A DNA stretch of 64,000 nt from Cyanomargarita calcarea GSE-NOS-MK-12-04C (GCA_019359595.1 JAHHGZ010000019.1:85397-149396), one strand, 5' to 3'; shown: positions 19,433 through 28,834, numbered from the stretch's first letter. Notes: generated by a model not told the origin, from the letters alone. Numbers and translations: made by a program.

Positions 19433-21355
19433 ATGCGAATCTCTAGCCGTTATCAACATAAAACTTCGGTACTCCAGTATACTTCTGTCGGAATACTGAG
19501 TTTACTACTACTCAATGTTCCCAAAGTTGTGTTAGCAGGTGCTGGACATGACCATAGTGGTGCAAGTTCATTTCAGGCTGGAGGTGAAGCATCTGGTTCT
19601 GTAACTGTTGACGCAGAAACGGCAAAACGTTTGGGAATTAAAGTTGAGTCGGCAAAAAATCAACAGTTAGATATTGGTATTAAAACTACCGGACAGATTG
19701 AAACTTTACCCGACCAAAAAGTTGAGGTGACTGCACCCCTTACAAGTAAAGTAGTTGAGTTACTAGTAAAACCAGGTAGTAAAGTCAAAAAAGGTCAGCC
19801 TGTAGCTGTTGTTGCTTCACCGGAGTTGGTTGATTTGCGCGTAGGTTCCCAAGAAAAACAAGCCGATGCTCAAGGAGCTTTGCAAAAAGCACAAGTTAAT
19901 TTTGAATTAGCCCAAGAAAATTTAGACCGCCAGCAAACAATTTCTAACGCGGAAATAGCACAAACCCGTACCCAATTAAATGCTGCTCAAGCACAATATA
20001 ATCGGGATTTATCTCTAGTCAATCAACGCTCCGTTTTGAAAGTCGCTCAAGAAAACCTCAAACGTCAGCAGCAAATCGCCAACGCAGAAATCGCGCAAGC
20101 AAAAATCGAGGTTGCAGTTGCCCAGGAGCAATATGACCGAGATAAAGAACTGGTGGAAAAAGGCGCATTGCCAAGACGGCAGATGCTAGAGTCGCAAGCT
20201 AAACTCGAAAGGGCAAAGGCTGAATCCGCTAGAGCCAGAAGTCTTCCTCAAGTTGTCCAAGCCGAAAGCGAAGTTAAACGTGCAGAGGTGGACTTACCTT
20301 TGAGAGAATTGCGGGATTCTCAATCTCGCGTAGCCGAAGCGCAGTCACAATTGAAACGCGCAGAAACTCGTCGAGACGTTTTGGAAGCACAAGCACAATT
20401 GAAACGGGCTAAATCTGATGTAGTAGTAGCACAATCTCAACTGAAGCTCAGTAATACTACTTATAAAACTCGGTTAGAACAATTGGGAAGTACTGCCAAC
20501 GCCAAAGGACTTGTGACAGTAATCGCGCCCATTTCCGGTACTGTTGCCAGCCGAGAAGTAAGTATTGGTCAATCGCTGCAAGATGCGGGTGGTAAGCTGA
20601 TGACAATCATAAACGACGATCGGATATTTGCCACAGCGAATATTTATGAGAAAGATTTAGGTACAGTCAAAAATGGCCAAAGAATCAGAGTAAAAGTCGC
20701 TTCCTTGCCTAACCAAACTTTTGAAGGCAGAATTACACAAATTGGCACATCTGTACAGGGAGAAACAAGAGTTGTACCCGTACAAGCGGAAATAAATAAT
20801 CCTAGCGGTTTGCTGAAACCGGGAATGTTTGCCGAATTAGAGATAATTACAGATAAAACAGCTTCGTCTGTGCTAGCAATTCCGATTTCTTCTGTAGTGG
20901 ATGCCAATGGTAAAAAAATAATCTACGTCCAAAATGGTAACGCTTTCCAATCGACTGAAGTTACTTTTGGTCAAACCTCTGGGGACATGGTGGAGGTGAA
21001 AACAGGTTTATTTGATGGCGATATGGTTGTCACCCAACGTGCTACACAATTATATGCACAGTCGTTACGGGGTGGTAGTGAAAAAGAAGAAGGACATGCA
21101 GACGAAAAAACTGAAGTGAAAACAAATAATTTTCCAGTGCCTTTGTGGTTAATGGCAGCAGGGGGAGGTTCTGTAATTACTGCGATCGCATTTTGGGCCT
21201 TTTATTTATTATCTCGTCGCAAAAGGCCCCATTTAGCAGCAGTAGGTGATTTAGATTACAACGATTTAAGGTATGAGACAGAGGTTTATTTAGATAAGCA
21301 CTCATCACCTTTGGCGGATGCGTCCGTGGTGGAGAAGGGCAAGAAAGAGGAGTAG
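19433..21355 (+). CDS. Heavy-metal efflux membrane-fusion protein (CopB/CusB-like)
   Basis: 640 residues. A membrane segment or signal lies near 18-35, followed by the His-containing GAGHDHSG. A barrel-sandwich half (VEVTAPLTSKVVELLVKPGSKVKKGQPVAVV) comes next, then a very long alpha-helical hairpin of about 230 residues rich in Gln, Ala and Glu, and then the second lipoyl half (VIAPISGTVASREVSIGQSL) and beta-barrel domains. This is the periplasmic adaptor of an RND efflux complex, linking the pump at 21545 to an outer-membrane channel not encoded here. Unusually, a hydrophobic helix at about 570-593 is followed by a cytoplasm-like basic tail. A promoter motif shared with the whole island precedes the gene. 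Confidence 0.88.
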   Translation: MRISSRYQHKTSVLQYTSVGILSLLLLNVPKVVLAGAGHDHSGASSFQAGGEASGSVTVDAETAKRLGIKVESAKNQQLDIGIKTTGQIETLPDQKVEVTAPLTSKVVELLVKPGSKVKKGQPVAVVASPELVDLRVGSQEKQADAQGALQKAQVNFELAQENLDRQQTISNAEIAQTRTQLNAAQAQYNRDLSLVNQRSVLKVAQENLKRQQQIANAEIAQAKIEVAVAQEQYDRDKELVEKGALPRRQMLESQAKLERAKAESARARSLPQVVQAESEVKRAEVDLPLRELRDSQSRVAEAQSQLKRAETRRDVLEAQAQLKRAKSDVVVAQSQLKLSNTTYKTRLEQLGSTANAKGLVTVIAPISGTVASREVSIGQSLQDAGGKLMTIINDDRIFATANIYEKDLGTVKNGQRIRVKVASLPNQTFEGRITQIGTSVQGETRVVPVQAEINNPSGLLKPGMFAELEIITDKTASSVLAIPISSVVDANGKKIIYVQNGNAFQSTEVTFGQTSGDMVEVKTGLFDGDMVVTQRATQLYAQSLRGGSEKEEGHADEKTEVKTNNFPVPLWLMAAGGGSVITAIAFWAFYLLSRRKRPHLAAVGDLDYNDLRYETEVYLDKHSSPLADASVVEKGKKEE

Positions 21356-21462
21356 CAGTAAGGATATTGTTAGCGTCAACGTCAAATTGATCCTTTCTCA
21401 ACACGAGTGGTTAAATGAGAAAGCGCGGGCTGTTCGGGATAACAATATTCAGCCTTCACATA

Positions 21463-21505
21463 TTTCATCCCAATTTCATCTGAGCATAAAAAACTAGAAA
21501 GTAAC
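21463..21505 (+). promoter_or_regulatory. Metal-island promoter motif, copy b
   Basis: TTTCAT at 21463 and 21474, then 15 bp and TAGAAA. It precedes the RND pump gene. Its presence suggests the pump has its own regulated promoter, in addition to any read-through from the adaptor gene. Confidence 0.65.
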
Positions 21506-21544
21506 TATGCGCCAAGTACAGAACGCAAATCACTAAAATCGAAA

Positions 21545-24500
21545 ATGCTTGGAAACATTGTTAAGTGGGTAATTAACCGACGGTGGCTCGTCGTATTAGC
21601 TACAATTATTGTCTCGTTGTGGACATTCTACGTCATTCCTCAGATGCCGTTGGATGTACTACCAGCCTTTGCACCACCGCAAGTGGAAATCCAAGCCGAA
21701 GCCCCTGGACTCGCGCCGGAGGAAGTAGAATCGCTAGTAACTTTACCAATAGAGAGTGCAATTAACGGCACACCCGGAGTAACCGCAGTCCGTTCGTCGA
21801 GTGCGGCTGGTATTTCTGCCGTGAGGGTGATATTTAATTCGTCAACTGACATTTATCAAGCACGGCAGCTAATTACCGAACGATTACAACAAGCGGTTAA
21901 TAAACTGCCTCCAGGAGTTGAAACACCACAAATATCCCCCACCACTTCCCCCGTTGGTTTAGTCGTCCAGTACGCTTTTACCGTCGAAGATGGGGAAAAC
22001 TCCTCCAATTCTACCCCGGACGGACAAGCTACATCCGCAACTCCTAACCCCCTCATGGAAGCCCGTCGAATCGTCGATTGGCAAGTAACAAATCGCCTTT
22101 TAGCTGTTCCCGGAGTCAGCCAAATTTTAAGTTTTGGTGGTGACGAACGTCAATTTCAAGTACTAGTTGACCCAGTAAAATTAGCAGCTTTTAATATTAC
22201 TCTAGACCAAGTTACGCAAGCAACCCAAAAAGCCAACGTCAATGCTCCTGGTGGATTTTTGATTACGCCAGATACAGAACAGTTGATTCGGGGTATAGGT
22301 AGAATAGAATCAATTGAAGACTTAAAGAAATCAAGTATTATTGCACGTAATGGCGTTCCCGTAAGATTACAAGATGTAGCCGATGTCCAAATTGGGGCAG
22401 CACTAAAACGGGGTGATGGCAGTTTTAATGGCAAACCCGCAATTATTGTTATGGTCAATAAGCAGCCAATAGTTGATACTCCGACTGTCACCCGTGCGGT
22501 AGAAAAAGCAATGGCAGAAATCAAAGCCGGATTGCCAAAAAATATTAAAGTTACTACTACATTTCGCCAAGACAGTTATATTGAATCTTCTGTTGACAAC
22601 GTTCGTTCCTCTTTGATTCAAGGTAGTATTATTGCCGCAATTATTCTGATTCCTTTTTTAATGAATTGGCGTATCCTCGCAGTATGTTTGTTAGACTTTT
22701 TCTTAACATTACTGTTTGGGATGCTAGCACTTTCATGGTTGGGAATTGGACTAAATACAATGACTTTGGGTGGTTTAGCAGTTGCGATTGGGACTGCAAT
22801 TGATGATGCAATTGTATACGGTGAAAATACTTATCGCCGATTACGGGAAAATAAAACTTCCGACGACCCATTATCACCGTTAGAAATTATTTTTGAAGGT
22901 TCTCAAGAAGTACGCGATTCGCTGGTTGGTGCAACGATTATTGGTATTATTGTTTTCTCGCCAATTTTTACCTTACCGGGTATTGAAGGTCGAATTTTTA
23001 CCCCAATGGGTATTTCTTATTTAGTGGTAGTTGTCATTTCTAGTTTAGAATCTTTGTTGGTTTCTCCAGCTTTATGTGCAATTTTATTACCGAATACAAA
23101 GGTAACAAAGCGAGAACCTTGGCTAGCTAGATTTTGTAAGGCAATTTATAGCTCTTGTTTAAATTTTTCCATGCGAAATTCCTTCTTGATTATGGGTATC
23201 GCAACAGTTTTAACAGTCGCATCAATTGCGATTATTCCTTCTTTCGGTAGAGCATTTTTACCAGAGTTTCAAGAGCAAACGATGGTCAATACTTTGATAT
23301 CTTATCCAACTGTTTCTCTAGAAAGTAGCACCAAAGCTGGTTATGTAATCGAAGAAGCATTAAAAAATGACCGGAGATTTAAATTTATTCAAACTCGTTC
23401 CGGACGTGCCGCAGGTGATTCCGAAGCAGCAGGTGTAAACGTTGCTCACCTTGACATTGAATTAACCGATGAGGGAATGCGAAACCGGGAAAAAACTTTA
23501 GGAGTAATGCGAGCAGCATTTGAGAAAATACCGGGTGCAGCAGCTAATGTTGGCGGATTTCTTTCGCACCGAATGGACGAAGTTTTATCTGGGGTTCGTA
23601 GTTCCATAGCTGTGAAAATTTTCGGTTCCGATTTAGCGCAGTTAAGGAAAATTGGGCAGCAAGTAGAGCAACAAATGGCAACAGTTGATGGTGTCATTGA
23701 CTTACAACTCGAACCACAACTTCCAGTACCGCAAATTCAAATTAAATTTGACCGTGATGCAGCTAGTCGTTACGGTCATACGGTGGGGGATTTGGCAAAT
23801 ACGATTGAAACTGCGCTTAATGGTAAAGTTGTTTCTAAAGTTTTAGAAAACCAACAGTCTTTTGATTTGATTGTATGGTTAAAACCCGAAGCACGGCAAA
23901 ATTTAGAAACCATCCGTAATTTGTTGATTGATACTCCCAATGGACAGAAAGTACCTTTAGGTAACGTTGCTACTATTGTCGATGGAACGGGACCCAATAC
24001 AATCAACCGTGAAAACGTTTCCCGCTTGATAGTCGTTGCTGCAAATGCTAAAGGTCGAGATTTACGCTCGATTGTTACTGACATTGAAACTAAAGTTAAA
24101 AGTAATATCCAAGTACCTGCGGGTTATTTTATTCAGTATGCAGGTCAGTTTGAAGCTGAAGAACGTGCAACCCAAAATATTCTCGTTTTTAGCGCGATCG
24201 CATTCATTGCGATTACAGTATTAATGTACCTTTCAGTTAAATCTATTCCTTCTACCGCAATGATTATGATTAACTTACCAATTGCGTTGGTAGGTGGTGT
24301 AATTGCTGTTGCTTTGACTGGTGGGGTAATTTCGGTTGCGTCTCTAGTTGGGTTTGTTTCCTTATTTGGGGTGGCAACTCGCAACGGTTTGTTACTGGTG
24401 GATAATTACAACAGTAAGTATGCCGAAGGAATGCCATTAAAGGACGTTATTGTCAAAGGGTCAATGGAACGACTAAATGCGATTTTGATGACAGCTTTAA

Positions 24501-24712
24501 CTTCTGCATTAGGTTTAGCACCGATGGTCATTCAAGGTGGACCAGGACAGGAACTTTTACAACCGTTATCTGTAGTTGTATTTGGTGGTTTGTTTACTTC
24601 TACTGCAATAACTTTGGTGGTTTTACCTGCGTTGTATGCGAAGTTTGGTAAATTTTTGTTTCCGAAGAAAGTGGAGGAAACCAGGGAAGGGCAATTTTTG
24701 ATGCATATGTAG
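21545..24712 (+). CDS. HME-RND heavy-metal efflux pump (CopA/CusA-like)
   Basis: 1055 residues, the full length for an RND transporter. It has TM1 at the N-terminus, two large periplasmic loops and two six-helix membrane bundles. The TM4 signature, VAIGTAIDDAIVYGEN at about 413-428 with Asp420/Asp421 and Glu427, resembles the CusA (monovalent Cu/Ag) type more than the DFG-containing CzcA (Zn/Co/Cd) type; metal preference is thus inferred as copper or silver. It would export metal using the proton gradient, together with the adaptor encoded 189 bp upstream. The order adaptor-pump matches the cyanobacterial copBA operon. No outer-membrane factor gene is nearby. Confidence 0.92.
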   Translation: MLGNIVKWVINRRWLVVLATIIVSLWTFYVIPQMPLDVLPAFAPPQVEIQAEAPGLAPEEVESLVTLPIESAINGTPGVTAVRSSSAAGISAVRVIFNSSTDIYQARQLITERLQQAVNKLPPGVETPQISPTTSPVGLVVQYAFTVEDGENSSNSTPDGQATSATPNPLMEARRIVDWQVTNRLLAVPGVSQILSFGGDERQFQVLVDPVKLAAFNITLDQVTQATQKANVNAPGGFLITPDTEQLIRGIGRIESIEDLKKSSIIARNGVPVRLQDVADVQIGAALKRGDGSFNGKPAIIVMVNKQPIVDTPTVTRAVEKAMAEIKAGLPKNIKVTTTFRQDSYIESSVDNVRSSLIQGSIIAAIILIPFLMNWRILAVCLLDFFLTLLFGMLALSWLGIGLNTMTLGGLAVAIGTAIDDAIVYGENTYRRLRENKTSDDPLSPLEIIFEGSQEVRDSLVGATIIGIIVFSPIFTLPGIEGRIFTPMGISYLVVVVISSLESLLVSPALCAILLPNTKVTKREPWLARFCKAIYSSCLNFSMRNSFLIMGIATVLTVASIAIIPSFGRAFLPEFQEQTMVNTLISYPTVSLESSTKAGYVIEEALKNDRRFKFIQTRSGRAAGDSEAAGVNVAHLDIELTDEGMRNREKTLGVMRAAFEKIPGAAANVGGFLSHRMDEVLSGVRSSIAVKIFGSDLAQLRKIGQQVEQQMATVDGVIDLQLEPQLPVPQIQIKFDRDAASRYGHTVGDLANTIETALNGKVVSKVLENQQSFDLIVWLKPEARQNLETIRNLLIDTPNGQKVPLGNVATIVDGTGPNTINRENVSRLIVVAANAKGRDLRSIVTDIETKVKSNIQVPAGYFIQYAGQFEAEERATQNILVFSAIAFIAITVLMYLSVKSIPSTAMIMINLPIALVGGVIAVALTGGVISVASLVGFVSLFGVATRNGLLLVDNYNSKYAEGMPLKDVIVKGSMERLNAILMTALTSALGLAPMVIQGGPGQELLQPLSVVVFGGLFTSTAITLVVLPALYAKFGKFLFPKKVEETREGQFLMHM

Positions 24713-24812
24713 GAAAATTATTTTGGGAATGGTATACAGCACTTTTCGTCTAAGTATAGTATAGAAGAACTGGGGTGTACTCTATTCACCTGCAATGCGC
24801 TGCATATAGTCC

Positions 24813-25148
24813 CTAAGCCACGCCGTACCCCGTATACTCTCTTGCATAAACAGGCTGCAAACCTAACACAATATTTTCCTTCGGTACTCCCATTGCCACC
24901 AGTTCATCAGCAATCAATTTATCACTCTGGTTGCGTTGAATCCAAATTTTCTCATCTTTAATATCTAAATGCATGATGCAATTGTAAATACGGCGATGTT
25001 TATCCCACCCCAAATCGACTATTTGATAATGGTCGCGTTCGATATCAAAAATTGTTTGTAGCTCCAGTTCGCCATGTATCGGCTTTCCTTTGCTATATTC
25101 GGTCAAGAGTTCTTGAATGCACTGGCGGTAAAATATTAATTTATCCAT
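24813..25148 (-). CDS. xisI: XisI-like protein
   Basis: 111 residues with the XisI family features: the N-terminal MDKLIFYRQCIQELL, the central DIERDHYQIVDLGWD and RIYNCIMHLDIKDEKIWIQ, and the C-terminal MGVPKENIVLG. XisI was named from the fdxN excision element of Anabaena, where XisF, XisH and XisI are required for excision. Related xisH/xisI pairs are spread widely through cyanobacterial chromosomes without any excision element, so no excision role should be assumed. Its start overlaps the 3' end of xisH by 13 bp, implying translational coupling. No recombinase gene is nearby. Confidence 0.88.
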   Translation of the reverse strand: MDKLIFYRQCIQELLTEYSKGKPIHGELELQTIFDIERDHYQIVDLGWDKHRRIYNCIMHLDIKDEKIWIQRNQSDKLIADELVAMGVPKENIVLGLQPVYAREYTGYGVA

Positions 25149-25555
25149 CTGACTATCACCTCATCTACAGGGTCGTACACTATTAATTTAACTTGGTACT
25201 GTTGTATCGATGCTTTTGCTAAATCGCGTTGAAAAAATGACTCATAAGCCGCAATTGGTACAGCTAGATATAAAATTCGTTCTTTTTCACTAGCTTCTAA
25301 AACTAAGCGGTAATTTAGAAATTGACCCAATGCCAGATGAAAATCAAATAAGGCTGAGTCACTTAAGAAGCTTTTAATTTCGACTGCTATTTTTTCTCCT
25401 GCTCTTTCAGCCCCCAATATCCGCTCTGCACCTAAATCAATTCTAACTTCATCCTCTTCGCCGTACTCAATTCTCAGTGGGTCATGTGTAATTGCCCACT
25501 GTTCTTTTTGGAGAGCCTTTTTTACTGCGTCATGAAATCGGTCTTTGGCTGACAT
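25136..25555 (-). CDS. xisH: XisH-like protein (PD-(D/E)XK-type fold)
   Basis: 139 residues with the XisH signature: the N-terminal AKDRFHDAVKKALQKEQW, then IDLGAERILGAERAGEKIAVEIKSF, then FHLALGQFLNYRLVLE. The Asp followed by EIK is the arrangement of a PD-(D/E)XK nuclease-like core, so a nuclease fold is plausible. It is paired and overlapping with xisI. The pair is inserted, in opposite orientation, between the RND pump and the lipoprotein gene of the metal island. It is expressed from the minus strand and has no island promoter motif. Confidence 0.88.
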   Translation of the reverse strand: MSAKDRFHDAVKKALQKEQWAITHDPLRIEYGEEDEVRIDLGAERILGAERAGEKIAVEIKSFLSDSALFDFHLALGQFLNYRLVLEASEKERILYLAVPIAAYESFFQRDLAKASIQQYQVKLIVYDPVDEVIVRWIN

Positions 25556-25645
25556 TTATTCTCACTCACATGGTTTTTAAGCTGATTTTAAATTAATTTG
25601 TGGCTTAAATAGAGTTTTAGCTGCACCCCATACCTCTGTTAGAAA

Positions 25646-25690
25646 TTTCATCCCAATTTCATCTTCATCTGAGAAAGTAGATAAAGTATC
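25646..25690 (+). promoter_or_regulatory. Metal-island promoter motif, copy c
   Basis: TTTCAT at 25646 and 25657, then 15 bp and TAGATA. It is about 220 bp upstream of the lipoprotein gene, with a MITE-like palindrome in between. Confidence 0.6.
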
Positions 25691-25701
25691 CAATATTTAA
25701 G

Positions 25702-25765
25702 TAGGACTTACGCAAAAAAAATTGTCATTAGCATGACAATTTTTCGTTAAAAAGCGTAAGTCCTA
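25702..25765. mobile_element. 64-bp MITE-like nested palindrome
   Basis: Perfect 12-bp terminal inverted repeats, TAGGACTTACGC at 25702-25713 and GCGTAAGTCCTA at 25754-25765, enclose an inner palindrome AAATTGTCAT/ATGACAATTT (25719-25742). TTAAG flanks both ends directly, as a 5-bp target duplication would. If the ends are instead read as GGACTTACGC, a TA duplication results. There is no coding capacity, so any transposase would have to act in trans. Confidence 0.65.
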
Positions 25766-25866
25766 TTAAGGTTGCGAAAAAAAACTCAACCAACTATCAA
25801 TACTGAAATTGCCGCAGCACCCAGCTTGTAGTTATTCATTTACCAAATATCGAGGAGTGTAAATCA

Positions 25867-26385
25867 ATGAAAGTTCTCAAAACCAGCTTAATTGCTTTAA
25901 GTAGTGCCAGCTTACTTTTCTTAGGTGCTTGTAGCGGTGGTAATCAAGCCGCTAATTCTGAAAGTACCACAGCAAGTTCAACTACAGAAACAGCAGCTAA
26001 AACTGAAACGACTGCAAAAGATGGGGAAAAACATATAGAAGGAGATGGTCACGCACATTCCAAAGATGGTAAAGATGGTCATACTGGTCAAGTTGTGCAG
26101 TCAGGAAAATATCATTTAGAGTTCAAACCTGAGATAGTAAAAGATTCTACTCATTTAGATATAAGCGTACACGGCGAGCAGGACAAAGCAGTTATCGATG
26201 CCAAGCTCACGGCTCAAGTTCAGCTACCAGATGGCAGTAATCAAACTCTACAAGTTCCTTATAATACTGAGGAGAAGCAATACACAGCAAAGCTACCTGT
26301 AACTGCAACGGGAGATTACAAAGTTGTCCTTCAAACTGATATTAAAGGTGAAAAATTCAACGGTCGTTTTAATTTTAAACGATAA
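25867..26385 (+). CDS. His-rich lipoprotein of the metal island
   Basis: 172 residues. A lipoprotein signal peptide ends in the lipobox LGAC with Cys22. A Ser/Thr/Ala-rich linker follows, then a metal-binding-looking stretch HIEGDGHAHSKDGKDGH (about 58-74), and a beta-rich domain to the end (QVQLPDGSNQTLQVPYN, GDYKVVLQTDIKGEKFNGRFNF). It is probably anchored at the outer face of the plasma membrane or the inner face of the outer membrane. A role in binding or buffering the exported metal is inferred from the histidines and the shared promoter motif. I do not recognise a named family. Confidence 0.7.
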   Translation: MKVLKTSLIALSSASLLFLGACSGGNQAANSESTTASSTTETAAKTETTAKDGEKHIEGDGHAHSKDGKDGHTGQVVQSGKYHLEFKPEIVKDSTHLDISVHGEQDKAVIDAKLTAQVQLPDGSNQTLQVPYNTEEKQYTAKLPVTATGDYKVVLQTDIKGEKFNGRFNFKR

Positions 26386-26407
26386 CCATCAACATTTCTA
26401 ATTTTCG

Positions 26408-26434
26408 TAAGGTGCGCTGTATTAACGCACCTTA
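26408..26434. terminator. Hairpin TAAGGTGCG/CGCACCTTA after the lipoprotein gene
   Basis: 9-bp perfect stem with a 9-nt loop just downstream of the lipoprotein stop codon. It belongs to a common class of cyanobacterial dispersed palindromes (GGTGCG..CGCACC) and has no strong U tract, so terminator function is only probable. Confidence 0.4.
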
Positions 26435-26461
26435 TCCAATTTATCCAGTATCTACCACCTT

Positions 26462-26803
26462 ATGGCACACAGTCACAACCACGGACATAGCCACGAACCA
26501 ACCAGTTACAACCGTGCATTCATAATTAGCGTAGTTCTCAATACTGGTTTTGTTATCATCGAGGCAGTTTATGGCATTCTTGCCAATTCCCTTGCCCTAC
26601 TTGCCGATGCAGGTCATAATCTGAGCGATGTTCTAGGTTTGCTACTTGCTTGGGGAGCCAGCATTCTCGCACGTCGTCTCCCAACACCTCGTCGTACCTA
26701 TGGTTTGCGTCGTTCCTCAATTTTAGCTGCGCTGTTAAACGCCATTTTACTACTTATTGCTTCGGGTGCGAGTGTGTTAGCTCTTGATAACGCACCATCT
26801 TAG
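26462..26803 (+). pseudogene. Truncated cation diffusion facilitator (CzcD-like)
   Basis: 113 residues against about 300 for the family. A His-rich N-terminus (MAHSHNHGHSHEP) is followed by the start of a CDF transporter: TM1 (FIISVVLNTGFVIIEAVYG), the TM2 metal site LLADAGHNLSD, and TM3 with RRTYGLRRSSILAALLNAILLL. Homology stops inside TM3 and is replaced by a short foreign tail ending NAPS. TM4-TM6 and the cytoplasmic domain are missing, and no continuation is visible in other frames before the next promoter motif at 26883. It is therefore probably a deletion remnant without transport activity; a His-rich metal-binding peptide is a remote alternative. Confidence 0.75.
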
Positions 26804-26882
26804 TTTTACACTGTACCACAATAGTTTTATATTTAATTCAACCTAATTATAAAATAATTAAATCGATTTACATCTAAATATA

Positions 26883-26921
26883 TTTCATCTGAATTTCATC
26901 AGAGTTATCTATAGTAGAAGT
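26883..26921 (+). promoter_or_regulatory. Metal-island promoter motif, copy d
   Basis: TTTCAT at 26883 and 26894, then 15 bp and TAGAAG. It is about 155 bp upstream of the first sensor kinase gene. Confidence 0.6.
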
Positions 26922-27038
26922 TAGCAGGTGTCTACTAATTTCCAAAACATTATTTATCGGGTTTTCTAGTTCCGCCATTATTTTGGTATGTCTGAAAACG
27001 TGATTTTTTCTCAATAAAAAAGATATAAATTTGCACCC

Positions 27039-28466
27039 ATGAATCAAAATCAATTATTTAACCGAACTCGCGCTTCCTTAGCTTGTTCCTATGCAGTGGT
27101 CATGGGTTTAATATTAGGTTTATTGGGACTTGGTGTATATAGAGCGATCGCACACGCCCATTTAATGGCTTTAGACAATGAGTTAGAATCGCTAGCGGGG
27201 ACGTTGCATGACAGTATTGAGTTAAAATTAGAACAGCCGGGACGTATTGAGCCGATTGTGAAAGACTTTTTCCCCAATCTATGTAAAAATCAGGTAAATT
27301 GCCAACTTCAGCTACCTAAACCCCAACATCATATCCTCAGCCCAATTACTCAAGGTAATTACTACATTCGTTTTTTGGATACTTCGGGGAGTTTACTTGC
27401 TGTTGCTGGTACGGTTCCAGAAGGATTACCTCAAGCTTTAAACAAACGAGAATGGCAAACATTATCTGACAATAAAGGTATAAGTTACCATCAAATTACC
27501 GTCTTACTCCATACCCAAAATGGTAAAGATTGGGGTTACTTCCAAATGGGACGCAGTTTTAAAGAATTTGAAGATTATCTCGGTACGGTTAAGTTAATTT
27601 TGAAATTGGGATTGCCAATATCACTGGTTTTAGTGGGTGGTGCAAGTTGGTGGTTATCTGGGTTTGCGATGCAGCCAATATATAAATCTTACAGGCAGAT
27701 AGAACAGTTTACTGCCGATGCCGCACATGAATTGCGAACACCCTTAGCTGCGACGCAAGCAACGGTAGAATCAGCGCTGTTGATGCAGCAATTAGATGAA
27801 AAAGAAGCCCAAGATATCTTAGCAACAGTACAGCGTCAGACGCAGCGACTCACTCAACTTGTTGCAGATTTACTGCTTCTTACTCGCATGGATAAACAAA
27901 CTGCATCAATACACAGAGGATATCTCGATCTAAATGATATTATCAGTGATTCAGTTGAGGAAGTGGCGATGTTAGCAATGGGTGCTAAGGTGAAGCTAAA
28001 ATCGGAGATACGAGTAGAACAACCCCTACAAATCATTGGTGATGAAGACCAAATTTATCGCTTGATTTCTAACTTGATTATTAATGGCATCCAATATACC
28101 CCAGATGGTGGTGAGGTAAAGGTTTGCTTAGATTGTTGCGATAATTATGCCATAATTCAAGTGCAAGATACAGGTATTGGCATTGCACCGAACGAACAAA
28201 AACGGATTTTCGATCGATTCTACCGCGTTTCGAGCGATCGCTCTCGCAGCACTGGTGGTTCGGGGTTAGGTTTGGCTATAGTACAAGCGATTGTTAGCGC
28301 ACATCACGGTAGCATACAAGTGCAAAGCCAACTCGGCAAAGGTAGCTCTTTTATTGTGCAATTGCCTTTGGAATCTAAGTATAAGGTAGAAGGCACAAAG
28401 CTTTATACAGAAGAAAATACAATTTTTCCTATGGGTGCTAGTATTGGCAATCTATGGCGACTTTAA
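27039..28466 (+). CDS. Sensor histidine kinase, CopS-like (first of two)
   Basis: 475 residues. TM1 lies at about 15-38, followed by a periplasmic sensor of about 140 residues with LCKNQVNC and a nearby HH, and TM2 at about 187-208. The HisKA domain has His230 in AAHELRTPL. A HATPase domain with NLIINGIQYTPDGG, DTGIGIAPNEQKRIFDRFYR and GGSGLGLAIV completes the kinase. It is a paralogue of the kinase at 29909: periplasmic cysteines, HH pair and the IFDRFYRVSSDRSRSTGGSGLGLAI block are shared. It is probably a metal sensor working with the regulator at 29221, from which it is separated by 750 bp. An island promoter motif lies upstream. Confidence 0.87.
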   Translation: MNQNQLFNRTRASLACSYAVVMGLILGLLGLGVYRAIAHAHLMALDNELESLAGTLHDSIELKLEQPGRIEPIVKDFFPNLCKNQVNCQLQLPKPQHHILSPITQGNYYIRFLDTSGSLLAVAGTVPEGLPQALNKREWQTLSDNKGISYHQITVLLHTQNGKDWGYFQMGRSFKEFEDYLGTVKLILKLGLPISLVLVGGASWWLSGFAMQPIYKSYRQIEQFTADAAHELRTPLAATQATVESALLMQQLDEKEAQDILATVQRQTQRLTQLVADLLLLTRMDKQTASIHRGYLDLNDIISDSVEEVAMLAMGAKVKLKSEIRVEQPLQIIGDEDQIYRLISNLIINGIQYTPDGGEVKVCLDCCDNYAIIQVQDTGIGIAPNEQKRIFDRFYRVSSDRSRSTGGSGLGLAIVQAIVSAHHGSIQVQSQLGKGSSFIVQLPLESKYKVEGTKLYTEENTIFPMGASIGNLWRL

Positions 28467-28834
28467 GCGTAAAAAATAATATGTAGAGCATAGTATGTAG
28501 AGCTACTTTTATTTACCAATTAATTGAGAATATTTATTTATAAACTATCATTTTTACTAATTTTTAAAATAACCTGTAGCATTTTTATCTATATAAAATA
28601 GAGATATAAGTTGTCAAAGACAGTATTGTTAGTGGATTTGGATATAAACCAAGGTAAATATTGTCACATAAGGTTTCTATAAATTTCAAAATACTCTCAA
28701 TAAGCAATTCAGGAATGATTATCGCTGCTTGCTACAAATTATTTTCAACTATTATTAGAAATAAAAAGTAATAGGTTACAACAAGAATATAAGTATATTT
28801 AATCTAAGAAAAATGTTTATAGGAAATGCTGAAA

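Noticed and set aside
24813..25555. XisH/XisI as evidence for an excision element (like the fdxN element).
   Set aside because: No site-specific recombinase gene or element ends were seen here, and such pairs are common outside excision elements.
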